Source: Apteryx mantelli (lineage: Eukaryota > Chordata > Aves > Apterygiformes > Apterygidae). From it: 64,000 nt of DNA. Location: assembly GCF_036417845.1 (NCBI RefSeq), contig NC_089984.1, positions 34,610,947-34,674,946 on the forward strand. The letters are read 5' to 3'. Shown piece by piece: positions 48,365 through 61,000 of this stretch (position 1 is its first letter; each line of letters begins with the position of its first letter). A model generated the notes under the pieces. That model ran no database searches. It was not told the DNA's origin and saw only the letters and a list, made by a program, of their open reading frames with translations. Position numbers and translations under genes: made by a program.

Positions 48365-49382
48365 GTTTTACACTTGGGGGCTACATTACATCTATGCAAT
48401 ATTTTCTAATACATGTATTCATATTAAGATGCCCTGCGTGACTTCAATGCTTCCTCCAACATACACAGCTATTACTCTTAGGTCAAGTCTGTATGTGGAA
48501 CAGTTTTCTACCTCTGATTAAAGATTCCAAGAACATAATTGTTAAAAAGATTAATAACCATCTATTGCAAATAAAGCATTTTCAGAAATCAAGAGGTAAA
48601 ATAAATAGCTCAGTCTGGCTTGATTTCTTATATTTTTATGCTATACCCCTGTGAGACTAAATGGATAGAACTATTTTATAATATTGTGCTGCTGTATAAT
48701 GCTCTTTAGTTGCAATATCATGATATATTAATACATACCTACACTTCAGTCTTCAGCAGTTCCTTTCATCTGAACAGATGAGATCTGAGCCATGGTTTTT
48801 TTCAGTCTTTTTTGATTTGTGGACCCCTACAAATTTCCTATGAAAAGCATGGCCCCCTTTTGAATTTCCATATGCAGAGGCTGCTACATAGCATCCGTGA
48901 ACTGTTTTTCCTTAATCCTTTTTCGGTAAACGTAGCCAACAGACTGCAGGAGTCTGTAGGTCATAGACTGAAAACATTTTCTGCAACAATTATGAGGTAA
49001 TTAAGCTACAGCCCCCTTACCCATCGGATCAGCAATACCTCCGCTTTGCAGAAGTGCTAGCAAAGGGACAGACAGAATCACTGTCTTCCCAAGAACACCC
49101 CTAGAGACAGAAACTTTGCCTGGGACACTGTATTTCCAGATGCAGTTGTTAACCTCCACTCTTCTTAAGCAGCAATATATCTGTCAGCATGAATAGTGGG
49201 CACAGAGATCTACAATGATCTGAAGCGATTCTTGCTAATGGAGGAGTGCACGCCTGCAGTGTGGATTCATGAGGAATCTGTTGCTGTATTTTCAGCAGTA
49301 CCAAGACTTTTTCAGCTGTAATCAGGCTTCTTTTCCTGTTCTTTGGATGATATAAAAATCACCGCATTAAAGAGGTTGTGTC

Positions 49383-49397
49383 TTTTTTTTTTTTTTT
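49383..49397. repeat. T15 homopolymer
   Basis: Fifteen consecutive T; followed by GTAGCGC, with no adjacent retroposon recognised. Confidence 0.9.
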
Positions 49398-50351
49398 GTA
49401 GCGCTCGTTTGTGGTATACGAAGCCTTAAAATTTTCAGTCAAAGCTAATTCTTTCCTGTTTGTTTGCATTCCTAGTATAGGTCTTATCTTCTGCAGCAGA
49501 CTACATTGCCAGCGGAGAGCTAAAGAAATCAGGACGTCCCAGTAAGTGAAAATCAGAAGTTGAACAAATTGGGAACAACTTTCCATGGAACTGTTAGAAT
49601 CATCCGGTTTTACTTATTTGCTCCTAAACTATAACCTTATGAATGTGAGGTTGAGATTATATCGCTGTTAAAGTTTCATTCCTTGTGCCCTTCCATGTGA
49701 TGTGTGAGAGATCCCCAGGCACACTCTCAGATAAGTCTGGACCGTTTTTGTTAGAATAGTTAGTACGTTCAGAGTGACTTGTTCTAGTGTAGATAAGGGA
49801 AGTGGTGCTTTAGGATGTACTAGCTGGTCTTGCTGAAGTGTGTGCTACAACATGCTGAGTGTCCCTTCCTTGTCTGCAATAGCAGTCTGGAATAAATTGG
49901 GACCTTCTAGTTAAAGTGTTTTTTTTAAAAAAGAAAACCTCTCCGGTTTTATAATCTTCCATTCAAACCGCTACAGAGGGGAAGAGGGCCTCCGGAACAG
50001 AGGAAGAAGAGAACCACTGATCATCTCTGGAGGGACGGTTTGTCTGATGGTACTTACTTCCATTTTTGAGGAATGTAGCTGAAGAGAGTAAGAAGAAATT
50101 AAGGAATGAAAGAAAAGATAAAGGCAGTCAACAATGCATGTATATTTTTCTAACATAATTTTTCCATGTATTCAGTGACTGTAATTGCAACAGAGACAGT
50201 ATGTGATCTCAGCCGGACAAGGAAGGAGATTTGGTATTTGTGAACGGGAGGATAGGTTCATGGTATAATCTTTGTGTGATGGTGTCATCAATGAGACTGA
50301 ACAAGTAGTGTGGTGAGTAGTGGGGCTCAAACAGCCTGCTCTCCTGGGGAA

Positions 50352-50363
50352 CCCCCCCCCCCC
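50352..50363. repeat. C12 homopolymer
   Basis: Twelve consecutive C followed by AAAAA; a likely site of sequencing or assembly length error. Confidence 0.9.
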
Positions 50364-51349
50364 AAAAACTGGTGTGGATTCTCTGCTGTCTAATACTAGC
50401 ATTGCGCTTTCTCTATGTACTTCCTCACAGCTGAGTGCTGCTAATTGGACTACTCTTATATTCATTAAGTCAGACGACTTATATTGTCAATCTCTCAACT
50501 CTTATCATATTCAGTTGAAGTTAATCCATGGTTACAAATGGTATTAGAGGAACTGGGCAGCCAGGTAAGACAGGTGAGCTTCCTTTCTCCAAGAAGCCAA
50601 ACTAAAACAGGTGAGACTGTCAGCCAAAAAGCTAGGGAAGGTTAAACTTCACATATCTCTTTGATGAAAATCAAGCATAATAAATCTTTTAAAAAGCAAA
50701 ACAAAACAAAGGTGGACTGTGTTAAAAGAAACAAATCCAGAAACATTTTACAGATACTTTTAAGAGTTCTGGTCAGAGTTATACTGGAATATCACATATT
50801 CTCTTGAATTAATGTTGGTGCCAGTTCCAGAGACTGTATCTCCAATGTCACAATACTTGGCATTTTTCTTAAAACCACAGTCTCTGGATGTGTGTCTCTC
50901 TGAGTCTCTGTGCTTTCTTTATTAAAAAAAATGGAAATGTCTGTCCCTTATGGTCTTGTAGGGAAAAGCTTGAAAATAAGCACCTCAAAGACTAGGGCAC
51001 TAGAATGAAATTAAAAAGAACCCAAACTGTTTTTCAGCTTTATTTCTTTGAAAAGAAATCTTATGGTTATGGCAGGGATGGACTCAGGGCTTTTTATGCT
51101 TGGAACTGATAATATTTGAATCATCTGAAACTGCCATATATATATAAAGGTTGATGCCCTAATTCCTTTGAATTCAGTGATAAGTGTCCCTGATTTCAGT
51201 GAGGTCAGGATTTCAACTGGGGATTGCAAACGGGAGTGCACTGTAAACTGGCTTAATGCTCTAGACAATAAGTGTGGCCATACAAACAAAGACACGGTTC
51301 TGTTGTCATTAACAGTTCTTTCCTTCTATAAAGTGTCTTTATTAAAAGT

Positions 51350-51430
51350 GGGGTTCAACTCTTAGGCATCTAAAACTTAGGCGTGTAGTCTACACCGATC
51401 GTTTAGGCACTCTCTGCAGTCAATGGAGCA
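51350..51430. repeat. Ancient repeat remnant (TTAGGCxxCTAAA type)
   Basis: CTCTTAGGCATCTAAAACTT AGGCGTG, then TTTAGGCACTCTCTGCAGTC AATGGAGC, resembles an amniote repeat with 'ttaggcgcctaa...cattgaagtcaatgggag'. Diverged and short; it may belong with the 37.6-kb remnant. Confidence 0.35.
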
Positions 51431-51779
51431 CGACAGGTACCCTAGGAAGGTGAGTCATGTCATCATGGAATCAGTATTTTAGCTAGCTGGGATGAGTCAC
51501 TGTCTTGAGATGTTTGTGTTGCTTCATTAAGTATACAGATGGCCAGCTTAAAGTTAGGAGAGACAAAATGTTCTCTGACATGTTACTGTTGAAGGTGATC
51601 TTCAAGTCAGCCTGTTGTCATTGCCTTATCCTGCACTGGCAAAATATGAACGTAGCCCTCTGCCTCCTGCGTCCCGCTGATGCCAGTAAGGTGAATCTAA
51701 AGACATGGGGACCAACTCAGTAATGGACAACAGAATAGCAGAAAAAGGAGTGAAAACCACTGATGATGAAAAGACAATA

Positions 51780-52078
51780 CAAGATGATACTGTTTTATAA
51801 TATTATTTGGTTGGAAACTGGAGGTAGATGTATTTGGAATAGAAGTGTGGTGCATTTTTTTCCAGGGAGGGTAATTAACAACCATTGGAACAAAACTTGT
51901 CTACAGTGGAAGGGGGTTTCTGACATGAAGTCTTTAAAGCCAGACTAGATTTCTTTCTAAATGAAATCCTGTAGCTCAGCTAGAAATAACAGGCTTGAGG
52001 TAGGAGCTACTTGTTGAAATTCAATGACCTCTGCTATACAGGACCTCCAAGCTGAAGATCATAGTAGCGTCCTAAAAA
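51780..52078 (+). mobile_element. Ancient CR1 3' end
   Basis: Order of segments follows an old CR1 3' end known from turtles and crocodilians: GGTAATTAACAACCATTGGA AC (51,870-51,891), AAGCCAGACTAGATTTCTTT CTAAATG (51,937-51,963), and GACCTCTGCTATACAGGACC TCCAAGCTGAAGATCATAGT (52,025-52,064). Expected family text: 'ttaaccattggaacaa...aatcaagattggatgttttt...cctgtgttatacaggaggtcagactagatgatcatagt'. Highly diverged. Confidence 0.68.
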
Positions 52079-54999
52079 TCCTGCTTTTATTTATTTGTAT
52101 TAAAGTAGTGCTTAGATCCAAAGAACATCTGCTTGCAGGAAAAAAAATGCACTTTTTTTATTTTTGTGCTAAATCAAAACTAACATTGCTATGTTCTGCT
52201 AAACACTGTGCATACACTTAGTAAAAATAGACAGCTTTGCCAGAAGAGCTTATTATCTGCATTTTCAAATGCAAATATATAGTTTTGTGCACAGAAAAAA
52301 ACTCACTGATTTTGGTAACAGATTCATGCACACAGGACCTAAATGGTGTAACTGGGTTTCTGGGCATGTCATGTAGCTGACACAAAGGGGCAAGTAGATG
52401 GGTTTATATGGAAGCTTCCTGCATGTTCTTAATTGGCAATAGATGATCACTGATGACTGTGCTGAGTTGTCCAGACAGGAACATCTTGAGGTTTGATGCT
52501 GCCAGCTCTTGGTTATTCTCCCAAAGGGAACTGTGAGGGTTTACTGGTCTTCAGGTTTGAAACCAGACGACATATTTCTTCAAGATTGTACCAGTGCCTT
52601 ATGAACTTTCCTGTAATTGTCCAGTACTGCAACAGGCAGTTTCAGTAATAAATCAGATAGCTCTTACAGTGCCCCAGTAAGTTATGCACAAATGGGTCAA
52701 ATGTATTATTTTAGCTATGCTCTCAGCTCCTGCCTGGACATAGATTGTTTTTGGCAAGATGGACAAAGAGAATGAGCCAGAGGGCATGTGTATATAGATA
52801 GCAATGTGCACAATTCTCCCAGGGCCAGCTGGACCTTACTTCTTGAGTCCAAGTCACCAAATGAATCTAAAGACCAGTGTGATTCTGACTTATATGACCT
52901 CTGCGCTCTTCTGCAGACCTGTGTATAAAAATTACTGACTTGCTATTCTGCCTCAGTTCCCTGCCTTTGAAGTGGAGGCTAAGCTAAGAAAGGCTGGCAA
53001 AGCAAAGAGAGAGAGAAGATAGTGCCTCAGGCAGGAGTGGAGATGCCACCTCTACCACACTGCCTTGAATGCCAGATTATGTCTCCCCACAGATCCAGGA
53101 GATGTCCTAAGGCTGCTGTTGCCTGAAGAGCTACAGTGATTTGCTGTACAGCAATGGGTTCTTGCAAAATCAGTAAACAAAGGGGTCATGTATGACAGAC
53201 CTGTGCATCAAGCAAAAATAGTAGATGGAAATACACTGTGTTTCTGCCTGTTAATGCAGGAGCCACCCTTGTCCTTCAATCCTTTCTAATTAGAAGGAAA
53301 TGCCTCCAGCTGAGTTTTACACCTACCACATGCCTTCGAATCCAAAAACGGTGAGTTTTCTGTGAGGCAGGCACTGATCAGGATCTTATAGCTGTCTTTT
53401 GGTTTGGAATTCCAGCCTCCCATCTCTTCAGGGCCAGGTAGCTCTCACCTGCACAACAGAGCTGTTTGGGTCTTTGAAAGGAGCTCACAGATCCAGAAAA
53501 CCTAGATGGAAGAGCCAGGAAACTGGGAGGAGATCAGTTCCCTGGCTTCCCTCTTGCAGAGGCATTCTTTCTGAAGAAGGAAATAAGTCAAGAAAGACTG
53601 GCCTGAAGAACCAGAGCAGAAACGTCCCGAGATCTATTGTCTCTTTTCGCCTGATCAAGTAGATGAAGGATGTTTGGAATTACCTCTGTTAAATTATCAT
53701 GCCCCCCACCCCACCCCATCCCTGCCCCCCTGCCCAAATGCTTGCAAGTCCTTCTCTTCTGCTCCATGTTTCTAGGGATCCTGAATCAAGGGAAGGGAGC
53801 TCAGACTGCAGTACGTTTCCCGGAAAGGCCCCTGTTCTCTGTGTGCCTGCCAATTGTGCCTCTCCAGAGACACTATCTAGAGACACCAGCAGCAGACAGG
53901 AGCTCTGATGCAATAAATCCTGGGAGCACTCCTGAGACGGGGGGTGGGGGGAGTGCACTTGATGTTGCTGCTATCCTGATTGTTTTGGATAGCTCATTGT
54001 CACCTAATTGTACTGTAGGAAGGTCTGTCCATTCCCTCCCGTCTGCTTATTTATGCCCTCAGGCTACGTAAAGACTGCATGCGCCTGAAACAACAGCCAG
54101 CCACGAAAGTCTCCAGTGCCACTCTTTTGGTATGCACTAGCTCAGATTCCTTGTTGCAAGAAAAACCTCTGTCTGCTGCTAAGTGGCAGCATATTTTACA
54201 AAGGGAGAGAGACTGCTCTGTTCCTTCAGCAGTACTCTGTCTATCTTACTCCTTGGCTGACTTGAAACTACTTGATGTAGTTGGGAGGCCTTTGCCAAAT
54301 GACAAGGAGAATAAGGAAGACATAAGCTTCAGGAGCCAGTGGAAGGAAAGGAAATGCCAAAATAACCTTTAAAGAAAAAATATTAATCAGAAACTGATTC
54401 ACTAAGAAATAGTAAAGCAGTAAATGCCTCTATTATAAATGGCCTGGTCTATCTATCAGTACTTTTTTAAAGGAGAAGTTAAGAAAGATTTGCCTGAGAA
54501 TGCTTTTATTTTGTTTATTCTCTAATTAGATCAATTATTAATTAATTTGATTGTAAACTTTCATGGCAGGAGCTTGTTTGCAACAGGCACAGTGCTGGCT
54601 CTGTACAAAATATCACTAAAAAATTGCTACCACAAAGAAGACAAAGCTTATGTTCCCATGTGTTTGTATAAGATGAAAATCCATGTTCATGCTCTCAGTT
54701 ACTGCTGGAAGCAGTGCACTTGTGGAAGTGCGGCTTTCAGTCTGCAGACATGGCTGAGGTTTAAGCTGGATCCTTAACTTTGGCCTTGCAGGAAACACAA
54801 TACTCTTTCAGTTCCTGTCCTAAATTAAAATATCCTGTCCTAGGTCCAAACTATGTTCTTGTAGTCAGCCTCCATTCGCCTTTACTGAGTGCATGATGAC
54901 GGTGGCCATAGACTGCTCTGAAGATCTGAAGTATTAGGGACAAGAAAAAACGTGGGGCAAGAAACAGTGTCTACACAGAAAAGCATGAATCCTAACTGG
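52079..54999. other. Intergenic, nothing firm
   Basis: TTCTGCCTCAGTTCCCTGCC at 52,949-52,968 hints at a MIR core, but its flanks do not support it. Open frames at 53,399-54,372 (up to 133 codons) lack any domain. A C-rich run lies at 53,700-53,735. Confidence 0.45.
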
Positions 55000-56168
55000 A
55001 CCAATGGGGAGAAAACCAAGGCATAGGGGAATGCATTGCCTTGCCTACGGTCTGGGGATAGCTCAGCTGGGATGTGGTGGGATAGCCTGTGTGTTTGCAG
55101 CTCTGTGATGAAGACATACAGGCTGTTTAGGAAAGACAAGCAGCAAAGAAAAGCAGGGGGGTTGCCCTTTACATGAAGGAGCAGTACGAATGTATGGGAG
55201 CAGAAGACAGGCTGGTTGAGAGCTTGTGGGTCAAGAGAAGCAGCTAGAAAGGGTAACACTGTCGTGGGATTTTGTTACAGACCACCCAACCAGGGTGAGG
55301 AGGTGGATGAAGTCTTTAAGTAACATGTAGAAGTCTCCAGATCACATACCATGGTCCTACTGGGAGACTTTAACCTCCCTTATTTAATCTGGAAGGGCAC
55401 CTCTGTAGGATGTAAGCAGTCCTGGAGGCCTCCAGAGAATATTGAGGAAATATTGGTATGTGGGCCAACTGGGGGCGAATATCTCCTGGACAAGTTATTT
55501 GCAAACAAGGAAGAACTGGTTAGGAATATGATATTCAATGGCAGCCTTGGCTGTAGTGACCATGAAATAATGGAGTTTGCAATGCCAATGGGAGTGAAGA
55601 AGACAAATAGCAGAGTACAGACTCTGGACTTCAGGAGAGCAGACTTAGGCATTCAAGGTAGGATGTTATAGTCTGGATGGGTAGACAACTAGATGGGTAC
55701 AAAAACTAGTTGGATGATCAAACTCAAAGGGCAGTGGTTAATGGGTTGAACTGTACCGGAATGTCAGCGACAAGTGGAGTGCTGCAGAAGTCTATCCTGG
55801 GACCTGTCCTGCTTAACACCTGTATTAATGACCTGGAGGAGGTCTCATCAAACTTGCAGATGACACCAATTTAGGGGGAGCAGTTGATATGTTCACAGGC
55901 AGGGCTGCCATCCAGAGGGAGCTAGTCAGGCTGGAGGAATGGGCTGACAGCTACCTTATGAATTTCAACAAGAACAAATGCAAAGTCCTCCACCTGGGAA
56001 GGAATAACTCCTAGTTTTTCATTGCTGTCCTTGGAGGTTTTTGAAACCTGACTGGACAAAACCTTAAACAACTGAATCTGAATTTAATGTTAATCCTGCT
56101 TTGAGCAGGAGGCTGGACTAGAGATGTCTTCATGTCCCTTCCAAGCTGAATGGTTCTGTGATTTTATG
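55000..56168 (+). mobile_element. CR1 LINE with endonuclease and RT remnants, internally deleted
   Basis: A degenerate CR1 in + orientation. Residues from ORF2 endonuclease are recognisable: LLGDFNLPYLIW (from about 55,354), LLDKLFANKEELV (about 55,486-55,524), then SDHEIMEF (about 55,556-55,579) and LDFRRADLG (about 55,624-55,650). The N-terminal half of the reverse transcriptase is missing, and the sequence resumes near 55,770 at the SGVxQxSILGP region and the polymerase ADDT codons (55,856-55,867). The 3' UTR ends near 56,165 (CTTTGAGCAGGAGGCTGGAC TAGA). Stops and frameshifts make it inactive. The gap could be an internal deletion or template switching. Sequence upstream to about 54,900 may also belong to it. 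Confidence 0.85.
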
Positions 56169-58079
56169 GTATGATCAGACAATCCTATATTGTTAAGCTT
56201 GATTATTTTAAAAAGTTACTAACCCTGTGCTGGCTATTACCATCCATTAGCCAGAACCCTACAGCTGGAATGCAGCTGGCGCATGTTCATGTTCCTAGAC
56301 CATTGCAAAACTAATCCCTTTTACCTCGTATTGCAACAGACTACAAATGCATACGCAGCTAATTACTGTGTGTCAGTTGAAAGGGCAATCACTTCTGGCT
56401 GAGGGCATGCTCATGGCTTAAAGCCTGCTAGTTTCATTGCTTGCTGCCATCTGCTCTCAACCATAGCTTACCTACAGGACCACCCTCACTGAAGCTGCAT
56501 TAGTGCAACCATGGATTATTATCACTTTATTATCTGTATTGCCATAGCACCCACAAGCTCTGTGTAGGGAGCAGTGTCTCAGCACAAAGACTGAACAAAA
56601 GGAGGGTCCTTGCTCCAAAGCACTGGCGGCCCAAGCAGATGCCAAAGGCAACAGGTAGGGGAGCACCAGGAAACAGCCAGGCAGCGGATAGCAATCTCAG
56701 CGAGTGACCTCTGCGCTCCAGCTCCTTACATGCCATCATGTATTTCTTAGATAGTAGTAGCATACTGCATCCGGCTAGTGTTTGCTGTTTGTCTGTGAGA
56801 ATATACATATATACACCTACACTCAAGTCCTTTCCTGTAAGAGTATTTTGTAAATATAATGGATTACTATTTTAGTTGGTTTGGAAGACAGAGACACACA
56901 AATACAAATCTATGTGTGATTAGTTTAACAGTGTCTATTTATAAATGAACATGGCTATTACTGTTTTGTACTTGCTGTTTTTGTTTGTTTTTTTCTATTT
57001 GGAAACATTAGATCCAGTCTGTGGCAATGACCAGCTATATAGGTGCACATATATCAGTGTTGCACAAATAAATCAAACTAAAGCAGCCCTGTTCTTGTAG
57101 ACTGGCATTAGGATAAGTATATCTTAAGAAAGTTCTTATTCAGACTTGGCTTCAGGCAATAAAACGTCATAGATGTATAACTCTAGTGAGTGAAATTTCT
57201 AGGGAGCAAATTAGGCTAAAAACATTTTCTAGAGACAGCTAGAAAGGAATCAGACACCACCCGAAAATAAGGCAAGTTATGCAGTAAATGTTTCATTTAT
57301 TGGATTTCTTCCATTACTATTAGGGTTAAAAGACATGTTGTCAATAAAAATGGTATATTTATGGAGGGCTCTGTGTTTCAGAAGCCTATTTCTTGTCATA
57401 CACTCCTATAGTACTTGGTATCACCTCATGATAAAGTGTGAATAATCTCTGCATGAATGCATATTTCTACCCATTAACCATTTTATCATTAGGTAAAATT
57501 ATCTCTAACAAAAGCAAGAGGTAAAGTGATGTTTTAGGTGCTAAAAGGAAAGCATGTTCCTACCGATCTATAGACTTGGGAAGCAGATTTAAAGACATTA
57601 GACTGTGTTATGAGGTTAAAAATGAACAAACAACATACTAGGTCTTCTGGTATCTCTGTTTTCAACGTTTCTCTATCAAGTGGGGATAGACAACCCACAC
57701 CCATTGCTCAAACAATGGACTGTGACCTGGCCAGCATGGACAAAATATAGAGCCACAAGGAAATATAGCAGTAGCACCATGATCTGCTTGTTTTTGTCGA
57801 TATTTTTCCCATTTTATAGCTTTCTTGAATTTTCACGTGTTTATTTTGGTCAATGCAATGACTGCAGAAAGGAGCGATGGTTTCTGTGTTTTCACACTAT
57901 CATCTTGCCTGCCCTAGAAAAAAAAAAAAAAATCCCCTCGTTGCTAACCCTGGAGAGCTAGCACTGGTAAGGCACTGGGCAGATGTGTTTGCTTCGTGTT
58001 ACTGGAACCTTTTCAATATTGAAATCTTTTTTGACATTTTGAGCAGATTTAATGATCCAAGATTATTTGTAAACATACG
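56169..58079. other. Intergenic, nothing recognised
   Basis: AT-rich unique sequence. 57,950-58,080, directly left of the possible ancient SINE, has the texture of conserved non-coding DNA. Confidence 0.45.
57918..57932. repeat. A15 homopolymer
   Basis: Fifteen A between CCCTAG and TCCCC. No processed sequence upstream is recognised, so it is not called a retroposon tail. Confidence 0.9.
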
Positions 58080-58590
58080 GACTCCTTTGAGCTGTAGACT
58101 CAAATCCCAGCCTGGTCAACTGAAGTCCTTTTATCTTTCCAAAATAAATAACTTGAATTTTACACATTGCAACCTACACTGGGACCTTTTGGAGAAGACC
58201 ATGAAAACAGATGACTCACCCAGATATGTAAACATTAGCTAGGAGATCCAGCTGGCAGTTAGCAGACCATATTTCTCTAATATGGACTTGGGCCTCTGAT
58301 GAAACATTAAAGATTCCAAAGCATTTTTCATAAAACAATAAATTTCCTTGGCTGCCCTTGATCAGCCTTTTCCCTCTCCAGTTCATTGCTATGTGAACTG
58401 GCAAGCAAACTTCACATGCTTTTTTGCCCTTGCTGTTTATGAGACCTTGCAGGATTCTTGGGACCAAAACATTGTGCCTAAGTGTAAAATGGTGACACCA
58501 CTCTCTGTAACCAAAACCCATTGCTCAGCCTACAGCAAGCTCAGCATCTGGCATCTTGTACCATGTTGTGAGAGTTACAACGGCTTGGAC
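58080..58590 (+). mobile_element. Possible ancient SINE with LINE-like tail
   Basis: Segments in the order of an old vertebrate SINE family that I recall from fish, sharks and turtles: CAAATCCCAGCCTGGTCAAC TGAAGTCC (58,100-58,127), GATGAAACATTAAAGATTCC (58,298-58,317), GCATTTTTCATAAAACAATA (58,321-58,340), TTGCTGTTTATGAGACCTTG C (58,430-58,450), and GGTGACACCACTCTCTGTAA CC (58,491-58,512). The corresponding family text is 'gatgaaacgttaaa...gatcccatggcacttttcgaaaag...ttgctgtttgtgggaccttgctg...'. The family name is not certain. If real, the copy is very old and may survive because part of it is functional. Confidence 0.45.
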
Positions 58591-60639
58591 AGAGGTGCTT
58601 CCACTTCTTGATCTATGCTACAGGTCAACTTTGACAGAAAAACAAAAGTCTCTTGAAGACTGAACTCAGAGCACCCGGCTTTGTCCTGCCAGCTGTTGCT
58701 TAAAATCGGGTATCAAAACAATAAATCATGTTTCATGCAGTGGACTAGCTTGACATTTTTTTCTGAATATTGTATTTCTTTCACTGTTAAAAGCTATGCA
58801 TTTTTTTATCTAAGGTACCACCTGAGAGCCCACTACTCAATAGGTGCTATTGACCCTTTGAGAGCTCTCATTTCGCCTGAGCATGAACAGGAACTATTAC
58901 ATAAAGGAGACTGACACAAATAAGCTATCATACGTGACTTGTACTACCTTAATTAAATCATGTCATTTTGGTACTTATTGACAATACCTGGACTTCAAAA
59001 CCAAGCTAACTATAAGCTATAGTTTGAAAAAACGAAAAGTTAGAAGTTTGCAGTAAGAGAATCTGAAGCTCCAAAGCAGTTTCCTCGACCTTTGTGGGGT
59101 TCCTATGAGTTCATCGCGGTCCTATAAAATGGTACAATTCCAGCTGTGTGAATGCAAGGGGCTTCCCCTATGCAGTGCCTTCCACAGCTGGGACGCAGCA
59201 GCTCAGCCTCACGTCAAGAAGCCACTAGGGCCAGCTCCTGCACCCAGGACCACCACAGGGGACTGGGACGAACAACGCAAAGCTCAGTTCTGCAGACAGT
59301 TACTCATGTGAGTAACATGATGTGCATGAGTGGTCCAGGTGTGTCCTCACCCTTGTGAATAGTCTGTCAGCAATGCTACTCACACATGTAAGGCTCTACA
59401 GAATCAGGCCCTTGGTCTGCGAGCACTTTTGGGCAAGGATTGGGCCTGTCTTGAACACCAGCTTACTGATGATGCTTAATAAGCAACTACACTGGGACTG
59501 AAGCAAAAGTATACTTGTTAAAAAAAATACAGCAGATTGTAAAAAGATCTTTAAAAATCAAAACAAAACTGTGCAATTGTTTTTGTTCATTTGGATCAAA
59601 TTATAACACATGGTCCTGCAGAGTAAATAGGAGTCTGTCACATTTGGTATTTCTAATCTCATATTGTTCTGAGATATGAAGTCATTTTAAAAATCAAAAG
59701 GCAAACAGAAATGGAGAATATGTGCTAAGGTGTCACTCTGTGAGCCACTAGTTAGCAAAGACAGTAAGTACATAATCAGGGGCAAAAGGGAAGTGTGCAT
59801 GCCCAAAGACAGTTATTTAGTAAAATCTCTAAAAGTAAAAAGCAAGTTAGTCAAAAGACAAGTAGAAAAAGAAACTGTTCAATCCATCTGTACACTCACT
59901 TAACAGTGAAGTATTTCATTCTTCATGTTTTTACTTGGTGTCTTGAAATAATCCCTTTTCTGTCTCCATATTCCCACTTAGACATTGTTCACAGACTTAT
60001 TTATTTATGAAGTCTGAAGGTTAGTCCCTACCTGCTGAGACTAATTAGCCCTGTTCTTTGTGTCCTATGCAATCCTGTCTGATTAAATGTACACATTTGT
60101 TTTACTTCTTTTCATGCTTCCTTCCACTCTACTTCTGCTTTACTGATTAATATTAAAGTTGTAAGTTGCAGTGATTTTTTTTATTTCTATTTTGTCTGCA
60201 TCTTTCCCTTTAGTATGCAAATTTCTATGTGAACTTTTTAATGCCTGAGAATTCGTGTTAGCCTTGTCGATCTCTGTATTATTATTTTTATTATTCTTTT
60301 TATAGAAGACAGTTTAGCTGAAACCCCCAAACTCTCTAAATATTACATGACAAATTGGCTTTGTTTTGGAAACCCTATGTGCTGAATGGCCCTTAGTATG
60401 AACAGCAGGTTAGATTTCCTGAGGAATGTTTGGATTTTTTAGTACAGCCTGTCCCTTGCTTTCTAACACCATTTCCATTAGGCAATTTACTAATTCCCAT
60501 TGAAATTACTGTCTCTCTCCCCTCGCTCCCCCCCCCCTTTTGTTCCTTGCCCATGTTAAAGTTTCCAGTTGACTCGTCCATTGTTACAATTTGTCACTGC
60601 TCGAAGATCAATTTGTTTCCCCCTTTTCCTCAGCACATT
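58591..60639. other. Intergenic, nothing recognised
   Basis: AT-rich DNA becoming C/T-rich towards 60,510-60,540, where a 10-C run occurs (60,528-60,537). No gene or transposon recognised. Confidence 0.5.
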
Positions 60640-61000
60640 ATATTTGGGTAACAGATGCCATTTCTCGCATCCGCATTATTCTGCTCCCCATTTTGCTGCT
60701 GTGCAGAGCGAGCTCTGGCTCGTGACTTTCACCCCCCTGTCTCAGCTCCTCGAACTAACCAGCCTTTCGCCCGGTCGCGCGTGGCTCCGCCGCCCTCCTG
60801 CCCCGGCAGCGGGCGCGGGTCCCGCGGGGGTCGCGCACACGCGCGGGGCTGAGCCTGGGCTCCGGCTCTGCCGGGGACTCTTGCACTTTCACTTTGATTT
60901 CCCAGAGTGTGATGTTTACGCCACCACAACTTTTCACTTCTGAAGTCTCGGAGCCCTTGATTCTCCGTCCTGCCATGCTAATTAACTTCTTAGCAGTCAC
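60640..61000. promoter_or_regulatory. Upstream promoter-proximal element with a TCF/LEF-type site
   Basis: A compact GC-rich core (60,760-60,880, many CpG) is flanked by unique, balanced sequence 1.4-1.7 kb upstream of the TCF7L2 ATG. It holds CTTTGAT (60,892-60,898), a TCF/LEF core, and TAATTAAC (60,979-60,986), a homeodomain-type site. The right side ends in a TTC repeat running into a 16-T tract (61,004-61,036). It may be a proximal enhancer; conservation is a visual guess. Confidence 0.4.

Larger units (their letters stand above)
48365..51349. other. Intergenic, nothing beyond homopolymers
   Basis: AT-rich unique DNA. 48,815-48,870 (TTTGTGGACCCCTACAAATT TCC) may be part of an unidentified old repeat. 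No coding signal. Confidence 0.5.

Noticed and set aside
52885..53000. Possible MIR core (CTGCCTCAGTTCCCTGCC)
   Set aside because: Only one short segment matches; the head and tail are not recognisable.
55351..55671. 106-codon open frame with endonuclease-like residues
   Set aside because: It is a remnant of CR1 ORF2 within a broken element, not a host gene; reported as mobile element instead.
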